From the NCBI GenBank assembly GCA_027486845.1, contig JAIXOL010000041.1, positions 1 through 64,000 on the forward strand: a stretch of 64,000 nt of DNA, in the 5' to 3' direction. The stretch comes from Cytophagaceae bacterium. Lineage in GTDB: Bacteria; Bacteroidota; Bacteroidia; Cytophagales; Spirosomataceae. Positions within the stretch are counted from its first letter, which is position 1; each line of letters opens with the position of its first letter. Position numbers and translations under genes: made by a program. Below the pieces are notes generated by a model. The model was given only the letters and a program-made list of their open reading frames with translations. It made no database searches and had not been told where the DNA came from. Of this stretch, positions 9,229 through 17,380 are shown piece by piece.

Positions 9229-9465
9229 TCACAAATTGACATCACTTTGTAATGATATATTTTTTTGAATAACATGAATCGGTTTTTCAATCTCTTTGAT
9301 AATTTTCCGAGAGCCGTCTGAAGAAACTTCAATAAGTTTTCCCTCTTCTGCAATCATAACTTTATCACCTTCAGCTAAACTTCTCCAGTAAGCTTGTTTG
9401 GTAGCTGTTTCCGCTAAATATGGAATCTGTTCTTCGAGGAATATGATTTCTTTTTCAGTTAACAT
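9229..9465 (-). CDS. Small hypothetical protein (78 aa)
   Basis: I do not recognise this protein. It is acidic and soluble with a helical N-terminus (MLTEKEIIFLEEQIPYLAE). A central beta-rich part, GDKVMIAEEGKLIEVSSDG followed by a basic stretch, looks like a small barrel or a lead-in to a DNA- or partner-binding tail. It starts with ATG. It lies at the left edge of the element, about 170 bp inside the attachment site, on the same strand as the restriction genes but separated from them by two other small frames. An antitoxin-like role is possible, but nothing shows it. Confidence 0.5.
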   Translation of the reverse strand: MLTEKEIIFLEEQIPYLAETATKQAYWRSLAEGDKVMIAEEGKLIEVSSDGSRKIIKEIEKPIHVIQKNISLQSDVNL

Positions 9466-9586
9466 ATTTTTTTGACTTTATACAAATTTAGTATTACTTG
9501 AGTAGCAATGCAAGTATTTGTGTTTCGTTACCAATATCTGATTTTAATTGTAAGAATTTATTGAAATTAGCAAGAATATAGATGGA

Positions 9587-9868
9587 TTACGACCAATCTT
9601 TGTCATATTCAAAGTCAAAAATCTTTTTTTTCTTCATTTGTGTAGTCGAAAGCATACCCATCAAAGTCAGATTTCCGAGTTCTTGCCAATCGGTATAACC
9701 TAAAATATTTCTTTCTCTTTGGCTTTTTTTTACTTTTGGAGCTGGTTTTCTTACTACAATCTCAGCATCTTGAAGTTTTCTGCCTAAAACATCATCGTTA
9801 GCGATATTCAAGAAATTCTTTTCTAAGCCATTCGGCAAATATGAAATTCGTTTTTCGGAGACTTATTT
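9587..9868 (-). pseudogene. C-terminal fragment of an unknown protein
   Basis: The frame has no ATG. Upstream of the TTG at 9838 it continues for about ten more codons (VSEKRISY) to a stop. The protein (NDDVLGRKLQDAEIVVRKP, GYTDWQELGNLTLMG, a KKKK patch, acidic end) reads like the tail of a larger protein and has no recognisable domain. Remnant status is inferred from the missing start. A TTG start giving 83 aa cannot be excluded. Confidence 0.4.
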
Positions 9869-9952
9869 TTTTAAACCTAATTTTTAATAAAAATTACCAA
9901 ACAATAATTATTTATACTGCTTTATAAATATTCAGAAATTCAACTGTTGTAT

Positions 9953-10300
9953 TCAGCGTTTTCGTCTTCTAATGTATTGAAGTAGCGTATTTCTTTTATC
10001 TACTTTTGCCAAATGTTTTTCGTCCCACATATCTCTGTAAGCATACACATGATAGACAGTTGCCGCGGGATTTATAGCATAAAAATACCTACAAAGCTGC
10101 TTATATAATTGTAGCATATCTTTATCAAAACAGAAACTTACCATACCATCTAATAAATGCTCAATTTGGTTTTGGTCGGTAGTTTTGCTTCTGATTAGAT
10201 TTTCGACTTCTATTTTATAGGCTACAAAAGCTTGTTTGCCTAAGTTTTGATGCACTTCCGCAAGTTTAGAGATAGAGTTTACTAAATCATCTAATTTCAT
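9953..10300 (-). CDS. Hypothetical protein (115 aa) downstream of hsdR
   Basis: I do not recognise this protein. It starts with ATG. It is predicted mostly helical, with MKLDDLVNSISKLAEVHQNL at the N-terminus, an aromatic stretch (YKQLCRYFYAINPAATVYHV) and a very basic end (YIRRRKR). It follows hsdR on the same strand with a 130-bp gap, so it may be a late gene of the restriction operon. The basic tail fits nucleic-acid contact, which is inference only. Confidence 0.5.
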   Translation of the reverse strand: MKLDDLVNSISKLAEVHQNLGKQAFVAYKIEVENLIRSKTTDQNQIEHLLDGMVSFCFDKDMLQLYKQLCRYFYAINPAATVYHVYAYRDMWDEKHLAKVDKRNTLLQYIRRRKR

Positions 10301-10429
10301 TTAGTTAGAGCTTTTTTCATTATTTCAGCTAAATTACACGCACTTTTCCAAGTATATTTATAAAAAACCAAGGAAAAAGTTAAAGTTATTTTAAGATATT
10401 ATTTTCTTTATGTTAGTGGTTTAAATTAA

Positions 10430-13400
10430 CTACCCAACCATCGCCCTCTGGTTCGTTTCTTCAATAATAGAAATTAGTTTTTCGGCATTCATAGGAAATA
10501 CGCCGCCAATTCCACTTTCATGAAACTTTGTAAAAGGTTGCTCGAAAAGCATACTTGGTTCAATAATACCGTTTTGAGTAAATTGTTGAATAAGGTTGTT
10601 GATAAACTCAATCTGAATAGAACTTAGTGGGCTATTGGCTAAGAATGCAGAAAACGCCTCACGTGCAGCATTTGTATCTAAACCCAAAATCGACCTTATG
10701 AAAATACCCAGAGGTTTTTCTCCCAAAACTTTCTGAAATTCTTGGTGCGTTGATAAGCCCGACTGTTCAAATAATATTCTATCTAATTCGTCTAACTCAG
10801 TGGACGTTATCGGTTGATTGGTACGTAAACGGTGAATGGTTAAATTATTGGCATTATCTGCAATGATTTTCTTTAGTTTGGCATAATGACTTTCGTAGTT
10901 TCCATAACTGCCAACAAAATCTTCCGCAATCACAGGTGCTGTTATTTCATCTTGAAAATTGGTGTAGAAAATACCTTTACCCGTATTCAAATCTATCAGT
11001 TTACTCAATTCTCTAATATCAATTCTTACTTTTTCTATGGCAGGAATCGAAATTTCAGCCCAATATTCTGGCTGAATGAGTGCTTGTAAAGTAGTTTTTT
11101 TCTTAGCTATGGCTGGTACATCACTGCCTTTTCTTAGCAATTCACTGGCCATTACTTGCAGTTTCTCAATATAGCCTATCTGCGACCTTTCACTTCTTAG
11201 AATTGCCACTTGCATCTTGGCCATCATCAAATCGAAACGTTTTACTTTTTCATCCGACTCTTCATCATGAATCAAGCCCGCAACTGTTTCGCTCAAAACT
11301 TGAATGTCATTGGCATTAATTGTAGTCCAAGACTCAATCTTGCCATAGTGTTCCACCTCTCGCAGGTGTAAGCGTACTTCAAAACCCGTTTGGTCTAAAT
11401 CTGTGATTTGTTTGTGCAGTTTTTCGGCCATTGATTTGGCCAATTTGAAATCATCACTATCAGGGTCTGCATCGCCTTGTGTTTGTAACAAATAGATGAG
11501 TTCAGCTCTTGCAATAAAAATACTTTCACTCAATGACCTTGATTTGCTTGGAATAATTCCAGCAGGATTTTGACCAAAAAAGTCAAAAACGCTGCATACA
11601 TCAAACACATAGAAGTTTTCTTTATGCACATCTGGTGCGAATAAGACTCGGCAAAGCCTCGTGCCACGTCCCAGCATTTGCCAAAATTTCGATGCCGAAT
11701 ATACAGGTTTGAAAAACACCAAGTTTACAATTTCAGGTACATCAATGCCCGTATCGAGCATATCTACCGAAATTGCAATCTGCGGGAACTTATCCTTTAA
11801 CTTAAATTGGTCTATCAGTTTTTCGGCATCTTTATCATAATTATCAATTATTTGGGCAAATTTCGAGTCGATTTGTGGGTAAAGTTTATAGAAACGCTCA
11901 TAGATAAACTCGGCGTGTTTGTGCTTTCTGGCAAAGATGATAGTTTTTCCAAGCTTTTCGTTTCCTTCTACTTTATGTCCAAACTCCATCAATAAGGTCA
12001 AAACCTTATCAACCGTATCTTGATTGAATAGCCACTGATTTATCGCCCCCGAATTGATTTCATTAATCACTTTGCCTGTGGCAGGGTCATAAAACTTACG
12101 TTCCCATTCTCGTTTTTCTTCCTCCGATAAATCTTTGTATTTGATGCCTTGTGTCGGAAATCTAAGCTCTAATTTTACCTTTTTGATTGGCACTAAAAAC
12201 TCATCAGCAATGGCCGTTGCATATTCGTACGCATCGGTTGGTTCGCCCTGCTGGTGGTCAAACAAAGAATAGGTATCTCGGTCGGTTTCGTTTTTTGGCG
12301 TGGCAGTCAACCCCAAGTATAAACCATCGAAATAATCAAAAATAGCACCGTATTTGTCATAAATTGAGCGGTGGGCTTCATCAATTACTACTAAATCAAA
12401 ATGACCAACTCCGTAGTAGCGTTTGCCGTTGCGGTAATCATTATCTATTTTATTGATTATCGTTTGGTAGGTCGAAAATACCACTCTGGCACTTCCATCG
12501 TCCACCGTTTTCGTTAAGTCAATGCCTGATAAATTGGGTAAATACTGATTAAAATTTTTCAGTGCTTGTGTAACCAAAGCATTACGGTCGGCCAAGAATA
12601 ATATTCTTTTTGCCCATTGTGCTTTTGTTAGTAAATCAACAATGGCGGCCGAAACCCTTGTTTTACCAGTACCAGTTGCCATCACCAACAAGGCTTTGCG
12701 GTGGTTTTTCTCTTCAAAACGCTCAGCCACGCTCCGAATAGCTCGCTCTTGGTAATAACGATTAGCAATAGATTGATTGATTTTTTGTGCTTTAAGTGTC
12801 GCTCTTTGGGTTTTTCTGATGAGCAGACGCTGCATTTCGTCCAAACTTAAAAAGCCAAATACTTTTCTGGGTGGGTATTGTTTATCGTCCCACAGAAAAG
12901 TTTCAAAACCATTGGTATAATATATCAGTGGTCGTTGACCATATATTTGTTCGAGGGCATCGGCATAATATCGACCTTGGTTTCTGCCTCTTTCTACGGC
13001 TGCGGTTGTACGCTTGACTTCAATGACCGCCCAAGGTTTGCCATCGTCGCCCCAAAGCACATAATCTGCTTTTAGTGTAGCGGTTTTTCCAGTTGTTTCA
13101 TCAATAGATTGAATGGCAAACTCTTGGGTATTGGCTTGCTCAATGTCCCAACCAGCTTGGCGTAGCATGACATCAATGTAGAGCTTTCGAGTTTCTTTTT
13201 CTGATAATACTGCGGGAGCAGCCACCAAGCCATTTTGTTGGCTTAATGTTTCATAGTATGCCAGTTGAGCTTTTACTTTTTCTAACTCTTCTTCTTTTTC
13301 GCTCAATTCGGCCACTCTTCGCTCCAAAACCAGATTTTTAGAGGCTTCTTCTTGCCTTATTTTCTCGATTTCCTTCTGAGAAAGTGTATTTCCAGTAGTC

Positions 13401-13831
13401 GGAACTAAGGTTTCACTGAAAGGTAAATAAGCGGGTGGCGTTGTTTCAGCAAAAGTACGAGCAACGGTGAAACAGAATCTGAATAATAATTTTATACTTG
13501 AAATAGCCTCATTGCTCGAAATATTGACACTCTTGTGAGCCGCACTATTACCCGTATTTTTTATTATCTGCAATTCCCTGAAAAATTCTTTTCCCCAATT
13601 TTTTTGAAAGCTGGGCTCACGTATCAAATCATTGAGGTTGAATTGTTCTTTGGTGGGTAGTTCTAAACTGCTATCATGGTCATAGAGCCACGAAAGCATT
13701 TCTTCCAAAGCTTTTCTACACAAAAAAGCCGATACAGTAGGTTCTGTAAAGGCATATTGTTCGGCTTTTTGGGCTGTATCGTAGATGTCAGCCCATTCGT
13801 TTTTCAAGAAAGAGAAGTTGGAGGAAGTCAT
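10430..13831 (-). CDS. hsdR: Type I restriction enzyme, HsdR subunit
   Basis: Motor and nuclease subunit of a type I restriction-modification enzyme, which translocates and cleaves unmodified DNA together with HsdM and HsdS. The 1133-aa order is: an N-terminal DUF4145-like helical domain (1-130); a coiled coil (about 160-200); a PD-(D/E)XK nuclease domain with KADYVLWGDD and AVIEVKRT near 255-275; and SF2 helicase motifs with MATGTGKT near 383-390, DEAHRSIYD near 484, GLTATPKN, and GRGTRLCR as motif VI. The EcoEI-type C-terminal domain closes it. No frame damage is visible. It is separated from hsdM by the insertion cassette at 13849-14296. Confidence 0.95.
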   Translation of the reverse strand: MTSSNFSFLKNEWADIYDTAQKAEQYAFTEPTVSAFLCRKALEEMLSWLYDHDSSLELPTKEQFNLNDLIREPSFQKNWGKEFFRELQIIKNTGNSAAHKSVNISSNEAISSIKLLFRFCFTVARTFAETTPPAYLPFSETLVPTTGNTLSQKEIEKIRQEEASKNLVLERRVAELSEKEEELEKVKAQLAYYETLSQQNGLVAAPAVLSEKETRKLYIDVMLRQAGWDIEQANTQEFAIQSIDETTGKTATLKADYVLWGDDGKPWAVIEVKRTTAAVERGRNQGRYYADALEQIYGQRPLIYYTNGFETFLWDDKQYPPRKVFGFLSLDEMQRLLIRKTQRATLKAQKINQSIANRYYQERAIRSVAERFEEKNHRKALLVMATGTGKTRVSAAIVDLLTKAQWAKRILFLADRNALVTQALKNFNQYLPNLSGIDLTKTVDDGSARVVFSTYQTIINKIDNDYRNGKRYYGVGHFDLVVIDEAHRSIYDKYGAIFDYFDGLYLGLTATPKNETDRDTYSLFDHQQGEPTDAYEYATAIADEFLVPIKKVKLELRFPTQGIKYKDLSEEEKREWERKFYDPATGKVINEINSGAINQWLFNQDTVDKVLTLLMEFGHKVEGNEKLGKTIIFARKHKHAEFIYERFYKLYPQIDSKFAQIIDNYDKDAEKLIDQFKLKDKFPQIAISVDMLDTGIDVPEIVNLVFFKPVYSASKFWQMLGRGTRLCRVLFAPDVHKENFYVFDVCSVFDFFGQNPAGIIPSKSRSLSESIFIARAELIYLLQTQGDADPDSDDFKLAKSMAEKLHKQITDLDQTGFEVRLHLREVEHYGKIESWTTINANDIQVLSETVAGLIHDEESDEKVKRFDLMMAKMQVAILRSERSQIGYIEKLQVMASELLRKGSDVPAIAKKKTTLQALIQPEYWAEISIPAIEKVRIDIRELSKLIDLNTGKGIFYTNFQDEITAPVIAEDFVGSYGNYESHYAKLKKIIADNANNLTIHRLRTNQPITSTELDELDRILFEQSGLSTHQEFQKVLGEKPLGIFIRSILGLDTNAAREAFSAFLANSPLSSIQIEFINNLIQQFTQNGIIEPSMLFEQPFTKFHESGIGGVFPMNAEKLISIIEETNQRAMVG

Positions 13832-13848
13832 TTTGAATGATAAGTTAG

Positions 13849-14296
13849 GAGTGATAAATGATGAATTAATATTTTCTTTTTTGAATCATCACTTTTTCAA
13901 GATTCTTTGTTTGGTTGTTAAAATGGAACTTCTAATTATCTTTAATAGCTCTTTTGCATTTAGGCAGATACTTTCAAATTCTATTTCTGATAAATAATCT
14001 GTTTCTTTCAAAAGCTCTAACCAGTAAATTGCGGTCCGCCGCTAAGGCTTCATCACATTCTTTTTGAGCGATAGCTAATTTGTGTATGAAATCGTTTTTA
14101 CTTTCCGCATTTTGTGCTTCACGCACCAAAGCTCCAACGGCTGTGCCACTTCTAAGTAATTGTTTACTCAAAATATGCTCTTTTTTAGAATCACTTAAAT
14201 ATTGATACAATCTTACAATCCTGATTGCAAAACTAAATGACTTTTGCAATAATATATTTTCACTCATACTTTTATTATATTTATCATTCATCACTC
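13849..14296. mobile_element. Four-helix-bundle cassette with inverted flanks
   Basis: GAGTGATAAATGATGAAT at 13849-13866 and its near inverse at 14279-14296 (two mismatches) bracket the four-helix-bundle pseudogene exactly between hsdM and hsdR. The right copy abuts the last codons of hsdM. The arrangement suggests a small inserted cassette, but no transposase or target duplication is visible. Confidence 0.4.
13889..14267 (-). pseudogene. Four-helix bundle (S23-like) protein, frameshifted
   Basis: The start at 14267 gives MSENILLQKSFSFAIRIVRL and continues with SKQLLRSGTAVGALVREAQ and AIAQKECDEA, typical of the PF05635/TIGR02436 four-helix bundle family. At 14028-14043 a 16-bp GC-rich piece interrupts the codons between DEA and YWLELL. 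After it the proper sequence (YWLELLKETDYLSEIEFES) continues in another frame to a stop at 13889-13891. As it stands the frame ends at 13974 with an aberrant tail. The family's function is unknown, though members often lie inside rRNA genes and restriction operons. Confidence 0.75.
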
Positions 14297-14297
14297 A

Positions 14298-15767
14298 TCA
14301 TTCATCACTTTTTATAAGCGTTTCCAAATCAACTAAATTTTGTTGGCGAGCCGCATCTAAATCTTTGATTCGCTGAATAATCACATCGGGTTTTTCATAG
14401 TGTTTTTCTTCGTGAATCACTTCTTTGTAGCGGTTTATGCTCAAATCATAATTATTTGTTCTGATTTCATCAACAGGCACTAAGAATGACTTATCGGTTC
14501 GCTGGCGGTCGGTTTCGGCTTCGAGTTTATGATAGCAAGCTATAATATCCGCAATATCATTATCTGCAATTTCTTGGCGTTTATCATCCAAACTAAATCC
14601 ATCTGCGTGCATATCATAAAACCAAACTTTATCCGTGCCTCCCGAATTGGTTTTTGAGAATATCAAAATTGCTGTGCTTACTCCTGCATAAGGCTTAAAA
14701 ACACCAGATGGCATTGAAATAACTGCTTTTAGTTGATGTCCGTCAATGATTTCTTTGCGTATTTGCACGTGAGCGTTCGATGAACCAAACAATACGCCAT
14801 CTGGCACAATTACGGCGGCTCTTCCGCCAATTTGCAAGCCACGCAACATCAATCCCAAAAATAGTAATTCTGTCTTTTTAGAATTAACAATCGACAAAAT
14901 ATTTTTTTCTACGGCATCGTGGTCAAGGCTGCCTTTGAATGGCGGATTGGCCAAAATCAACGTTGCTTTGTTCGTAAAATCAATGTTTAACTCTGAAAGT
15001 GCATCAACATCGACCAAATGTGGGTCTTCGATGCCGTGCATCATCATGTTCATTGAGCCGATACGAATCATTGTGGCATCGAACTCGGTGCCGATAAACA
15101 TTGATTCGTTGAAATGCTTTTTAAAGGCTGGGTCTGCAAAACGGTTTTCGTATTTCGACTGCACATATTCGGCCGAAGCAACCAAGAAACCACAAGTTCC
15201 TGCAGATGGGTCGCAGATGACATCGTTTGGCAATGGCTCCATCATATCGACCATCAACTTGATGATGTGGCGAGGTGTACGAAACTGCCCGTTTGTGCCT
15301 GCGGTGGCTATTTTCGATAATAAATACTCATAAATATCGCCTTTGGCATCTCGTGAGGTCATTTCTACATCGCTCAATAAATCAATTACTTGAGCTAAAA
15401 CCTTGGGCGTTGGTATCATAAAAGTTGCTCCTTTCATGAATCGGCTGAATGAACTGGCCGAACCGAGGTTTTTCATAAAGTCAAATACTCCATCGAGTTT
15501 GGTGAAATGCTTGAATAAATCTTCGGGTTCACGGTCTTTGAATCTGCTCCAACGAAGTTCGGATTGCTCTTCGGTATAAATCGGCGATTCGATTGCCTGA
15601 CGGAGCAAATTGGCCTTTTGTTCTTTGGCGGTTTGTAGCTCATCGAGCCTTTTGATGAATAATAAATACGTGATTTGCTCAATAACTGTGAGTGGATTCG
15701 ATACGCCACCTGTCCAGAAAGCGTTCCATATTTTATCTATTTGACTGCGTTTTTCGCCTGTAAGCAT
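14298..15767 (-). CDS. hsdM: Type I DNA methyltransferase, HsdM subunit
   Basis: N6-adenine methyltransferase that protects host DNA and forms the core of the HsdM2S complex. The N-terminal helical domain (SQIDKIWNAFWTGGVSNP) is followed by the S-adenosylmethionine motif DPSAGTCGFL near 180-190 and the catalytic NPPF near 272. The length of 489 aa is normal and the frame is intact. The start ATG at 15767 is well placed. It ends immediately before the four-helix cassette, with hsdR beyond. The recognition subunit hsdS lies upstream beyond the DUF1016 gene. Confidence 0.95.
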   Translation of the reverse strand: MLTGEKRSQIDKIWNAFWTGGVSNPLTVIEQITYLLFIKRLDELQTAKEQKANLLRQAIESPIYTEEQSELRWSRFKDREPEDLFKHFTKLDGVFDFMKNLGSASSFSRFMKGATFMIPTPKVLAQVIDLLSDVEMTSRDAKGDIYEYLLSKIATAGTNGQFRTPRHIIKLMVDMMEPLPNDVICDPSAGTCGFLVASAEYVQSKYENRFADPAFKKHFNESMFIGTEFDATMIRIGSMNMMMHGIEDPHLVDVDALSELNIDFTNKATLILANPPFKGSLDHDAVEKNILSIVNSKKTELLFLGLMLRGLQIGGRAAVIVPDGVLFGSSNAHVQIRKEIIDGHQLKAVISMPSGVFKPYAGVSTAILIFSKTNSGGTDKVWFYDMHADGFSLDDKRQEIADNDIADIIACYHKLEAETDRQRTDKSFLVPVDEIRTNNYDLSINRYKEVIHEEKHYEKPDVIIQRIKDLDAARQQNLVDLETLIKSDE

Positions 15768-15775
15768 TATTTCTT

Positions 15776-15826
15776 AATGTTTAATTATTACGGGGTCGCC
15801 CCTTTGATGGTGAATGTTTAATTATT
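15776..15826. repeat. Direct repeat flanking a GC hairpin upstream of hsdM
   Basis: AATGTTTAATTATT occurs at 15776-15789 and 15813-15826. Between them, GGGG-TCG-CCCC (15792-15802) can form a short stem. It could be a remnant insertion or a regulatory or attenuation structure ahead of hsdM. The evidence is the pattern only. Confidence 0.4.
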
Positions 15827-15834
15827 GTGTGCGT

Positions 15835-16137
15835 CTAATTCTTTATTACTTCCCAGTGTCCTTCTTTCCTGCCACCAATTCTTTCTATTTGATTTTCTTC
15901 TTTTAGCACTTTCAAAGCTCGTTCTACTGTTTTTGTACTTACCTCTAATTTTTCCGCTAATTCGTTTGTTGTTACTTTTGAGTTATACCTAATTAAATCT
16001 AAAATCTTTTCCGACATCTTTTCCGACATCTTTTCCGACATTTTCTCGGACATTTTCTCCGACATTACTTTTTCGCCTTGTCTGATTTCAAGCGTAACGC
16101 TGCTTGATTCATAATTAAATGTTGGTTTTTCTATTCT
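15835..16137 (-). pseudogene. 3' relic of an AlbA_2/RecG-like DNA-binding protein
   Basis: The 76-residue frame from 16065 is five MSEK repeats plus a winged-helix domain (TTNELAEKLEVSTKTVERAL, GGRKEGHWEVI). The same frame extends upstream without ATG as KPTFNYESSSVTLEIRQGEK back to a stop at 16138. That is the usual junction in AlbA_2-type ATP-binding or transcription-regulator-like proteins, whose tails carry SEK repeats and a winged helix. The large N-terminal part is absent. Translation from one of the repeat ATGs could still yield a small HTH protein, so a functional remnant is possible. Confidence 0.6.
16006..16065 (-). repeat. Five 12-bp tandem repeats, each with an ATG
   Basis: Each unit encodes Met-Ser-Glu-Lys. 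The first three as read on the plus strand are nearly identical and the last two have diverged slightly. Change by whole units would keep the frame and alter the number of possible start codons. Confidence 0.85.
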
Positions 16138-16188
16138 TTATTTTTTACTCAAATATACATTTTTCACTTTAAAAATGCTCCAAAAAAC

Positions 16189-17205
16189 TTAAATACCGCT
16201 CAAATTGAGCAATTTCTGACTTATCTCTTCGGTTGCTGGCAATAATGCCTTATACGCTTCTGGTAGCTGTTCGGTGGTGGTGTAGGTGGCTACTCCGATG
16301 GGCAATGTTGCGGTTTTAAGGGCATATTCAACTATCGTTCTGTTTTTTGTTTTGCAGATAATAATGCCTATCGCTGGGTTTTCGTGCGGGAGTTTGACTG
16401 TATCGTTCAGCACGCTTAGATAAAATTCCATTTTGCCTTTGTATTCGGGTTCAAACTCTCCGATTTTTAAATCAATGGCTATCAACGATTGTAATTTTCG
16501 ATGAAACAATAGCAAGTCTATTTTGAACTCTCGTTCGCCCACATAAATCTTGTATTGATTGCCGATAAAACTATAATCAGCCCCTAACTCTAATAAAAAA
16601 TCTTTGATGTTTTTCATGAGGGCTTGCTCCAATTCGTATTCGGAATGTTGGCTCGACATCTCCAAAAAACCAAAATTATAATGGTCTTTTACTGCCAAAT
16701 AGGCTTGGTTTTTTAGTTTTTCAGAGAGTACTTCATCAAAATTTGTTTGATTCAACAAATATTTTTGATACGTTTTGTTTTCTACTTGATGCGTAAGTAC
16801 GTCTTTTGTCCAACCAAATTTCTTGGTAGCAATCGTGTAAAACAATCGCTCTTGGTTGTCTTTACATTTCGATAATATTATCAAATGTTTTGTCCAACTG
16901 ATTTCTCCAACCATTGGCTGGAGATTTGAGTCGGTATGGTATTCGTTATAAAACTGCACCATATACCATAGATTAGTAGTAGAAAATCCCGTCATTTCGG
17001 GAAATTCTTTTTGCAATTCTTTCGATAGCGTTGGTACGATTGCTTTGCCCCATCCTAATTTTTGTTTTTCAGAAATGGCTTTTCCAAGCTCCCAATATAG
17101 ATTGATTAGAAGCACATTGACAGCCTTGAGTGCTTCGTACTGGGCTGCTCTAACTCTCTGTTTGATGTCGGCAATAAACTCGACTTGCGATTTATCTAAA
17201 TTCAT
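16189..17205 (-). CDS. DUF1016/YhcG-type PD-(D/E)XK nuclease
   Basis: 338-aa member of the DUF1016 (YhcG) family, common in defence loci. The N-terminal domain (about 1-165) has the family pattern INLYWELGKAISE, GWGKAIVPTLSKELQ and FPEMTGFSTTNLWYM, proposed to bind DNA or partners. The C-terminal domain carries the nuclease core FKIDLLLFHRKL followed by IAIDLKIGEF near 225-250. The acidic residues and Lys of PD-(D/E)XK are present. It sits between hsdS and hsdM, next to a duplicated hsdS tail, so it was probably inserted into the restriction operon. It may act with the restriction system or as separate cargo. Confidence 0.85.
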   Translation of the reverse strand: MNLDKSQVEFIADIKQRVRAAQYEALKAVNVLLINLYWELGKAISEKQKLGWGKAIVPTLSKELQKEFPEMTGFSTTNLWYMVQFYNEYHTDSNLQPMVGEISWTKHLIILSKCKDNQERLFYTIATKKFGWTKDVLTHQVENKTYQKYLLNQTNFDEVLSEKLKNQAYLAVKDHYNFGFLEMSSQHSEYELEQALMKNIKDFLLELGADYSFIGNQYKIYVGEREFKIDLLLFHRKLQSLIAIDLKIGEFEPEYKGKMEFYLSVLNDTVKLPHENPAIGIIICKTKNRTIVEYALKTATLPIGVATYTTTEQLPEAYKALLPATEEISQKLLNLSGI

Positions 17206-17225
17206 TATTTCTTATTTTTTCATCA

Positions 17226-17292
17226 TCAAGCATTAAAATACCCCGCCAAAAGCCAATCAAATAGTGCTTCGCTCTCGGCCAAAGCCGTCTGT
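17226..17292 (-). pseudogene. Duplicated hsdS 3' tail
   Basis: These 67 bases match 17381-17447, the true 3' end of hsdS, at 63 of 67 positions, including the stop codon region. Nothing of the rest of hsdS precedes it. It lies between hsdS and the DUF1016 gene. It may be a relic of a second specificity gene or a by-product of the DUF1016 insertion. Confidence 0.8.
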
Positions 17293-17332
17293 ATTTTATT
17301 TTATAATTTTGTTTCTCGCCAAGATTTCGCCA

Positions 17333-17365
17333 AGATTTGACAACTTTTTGAAAGTTGTCAAATCT
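17333..17365. repeat. Hairpin repeat, copy A
   Basis: Perfect 15-bp stem (AGATTTGACAACTTT and its complement) with loop TTG. It is identical to copy B at 18567-18599 and closely similar to copy C at 19335-19367. It is probably a REP-like target of the nearby RAYT transposase. Confidence 0.8.
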
Positions 17366-17380
17366 AACAAATCTAAAAAA

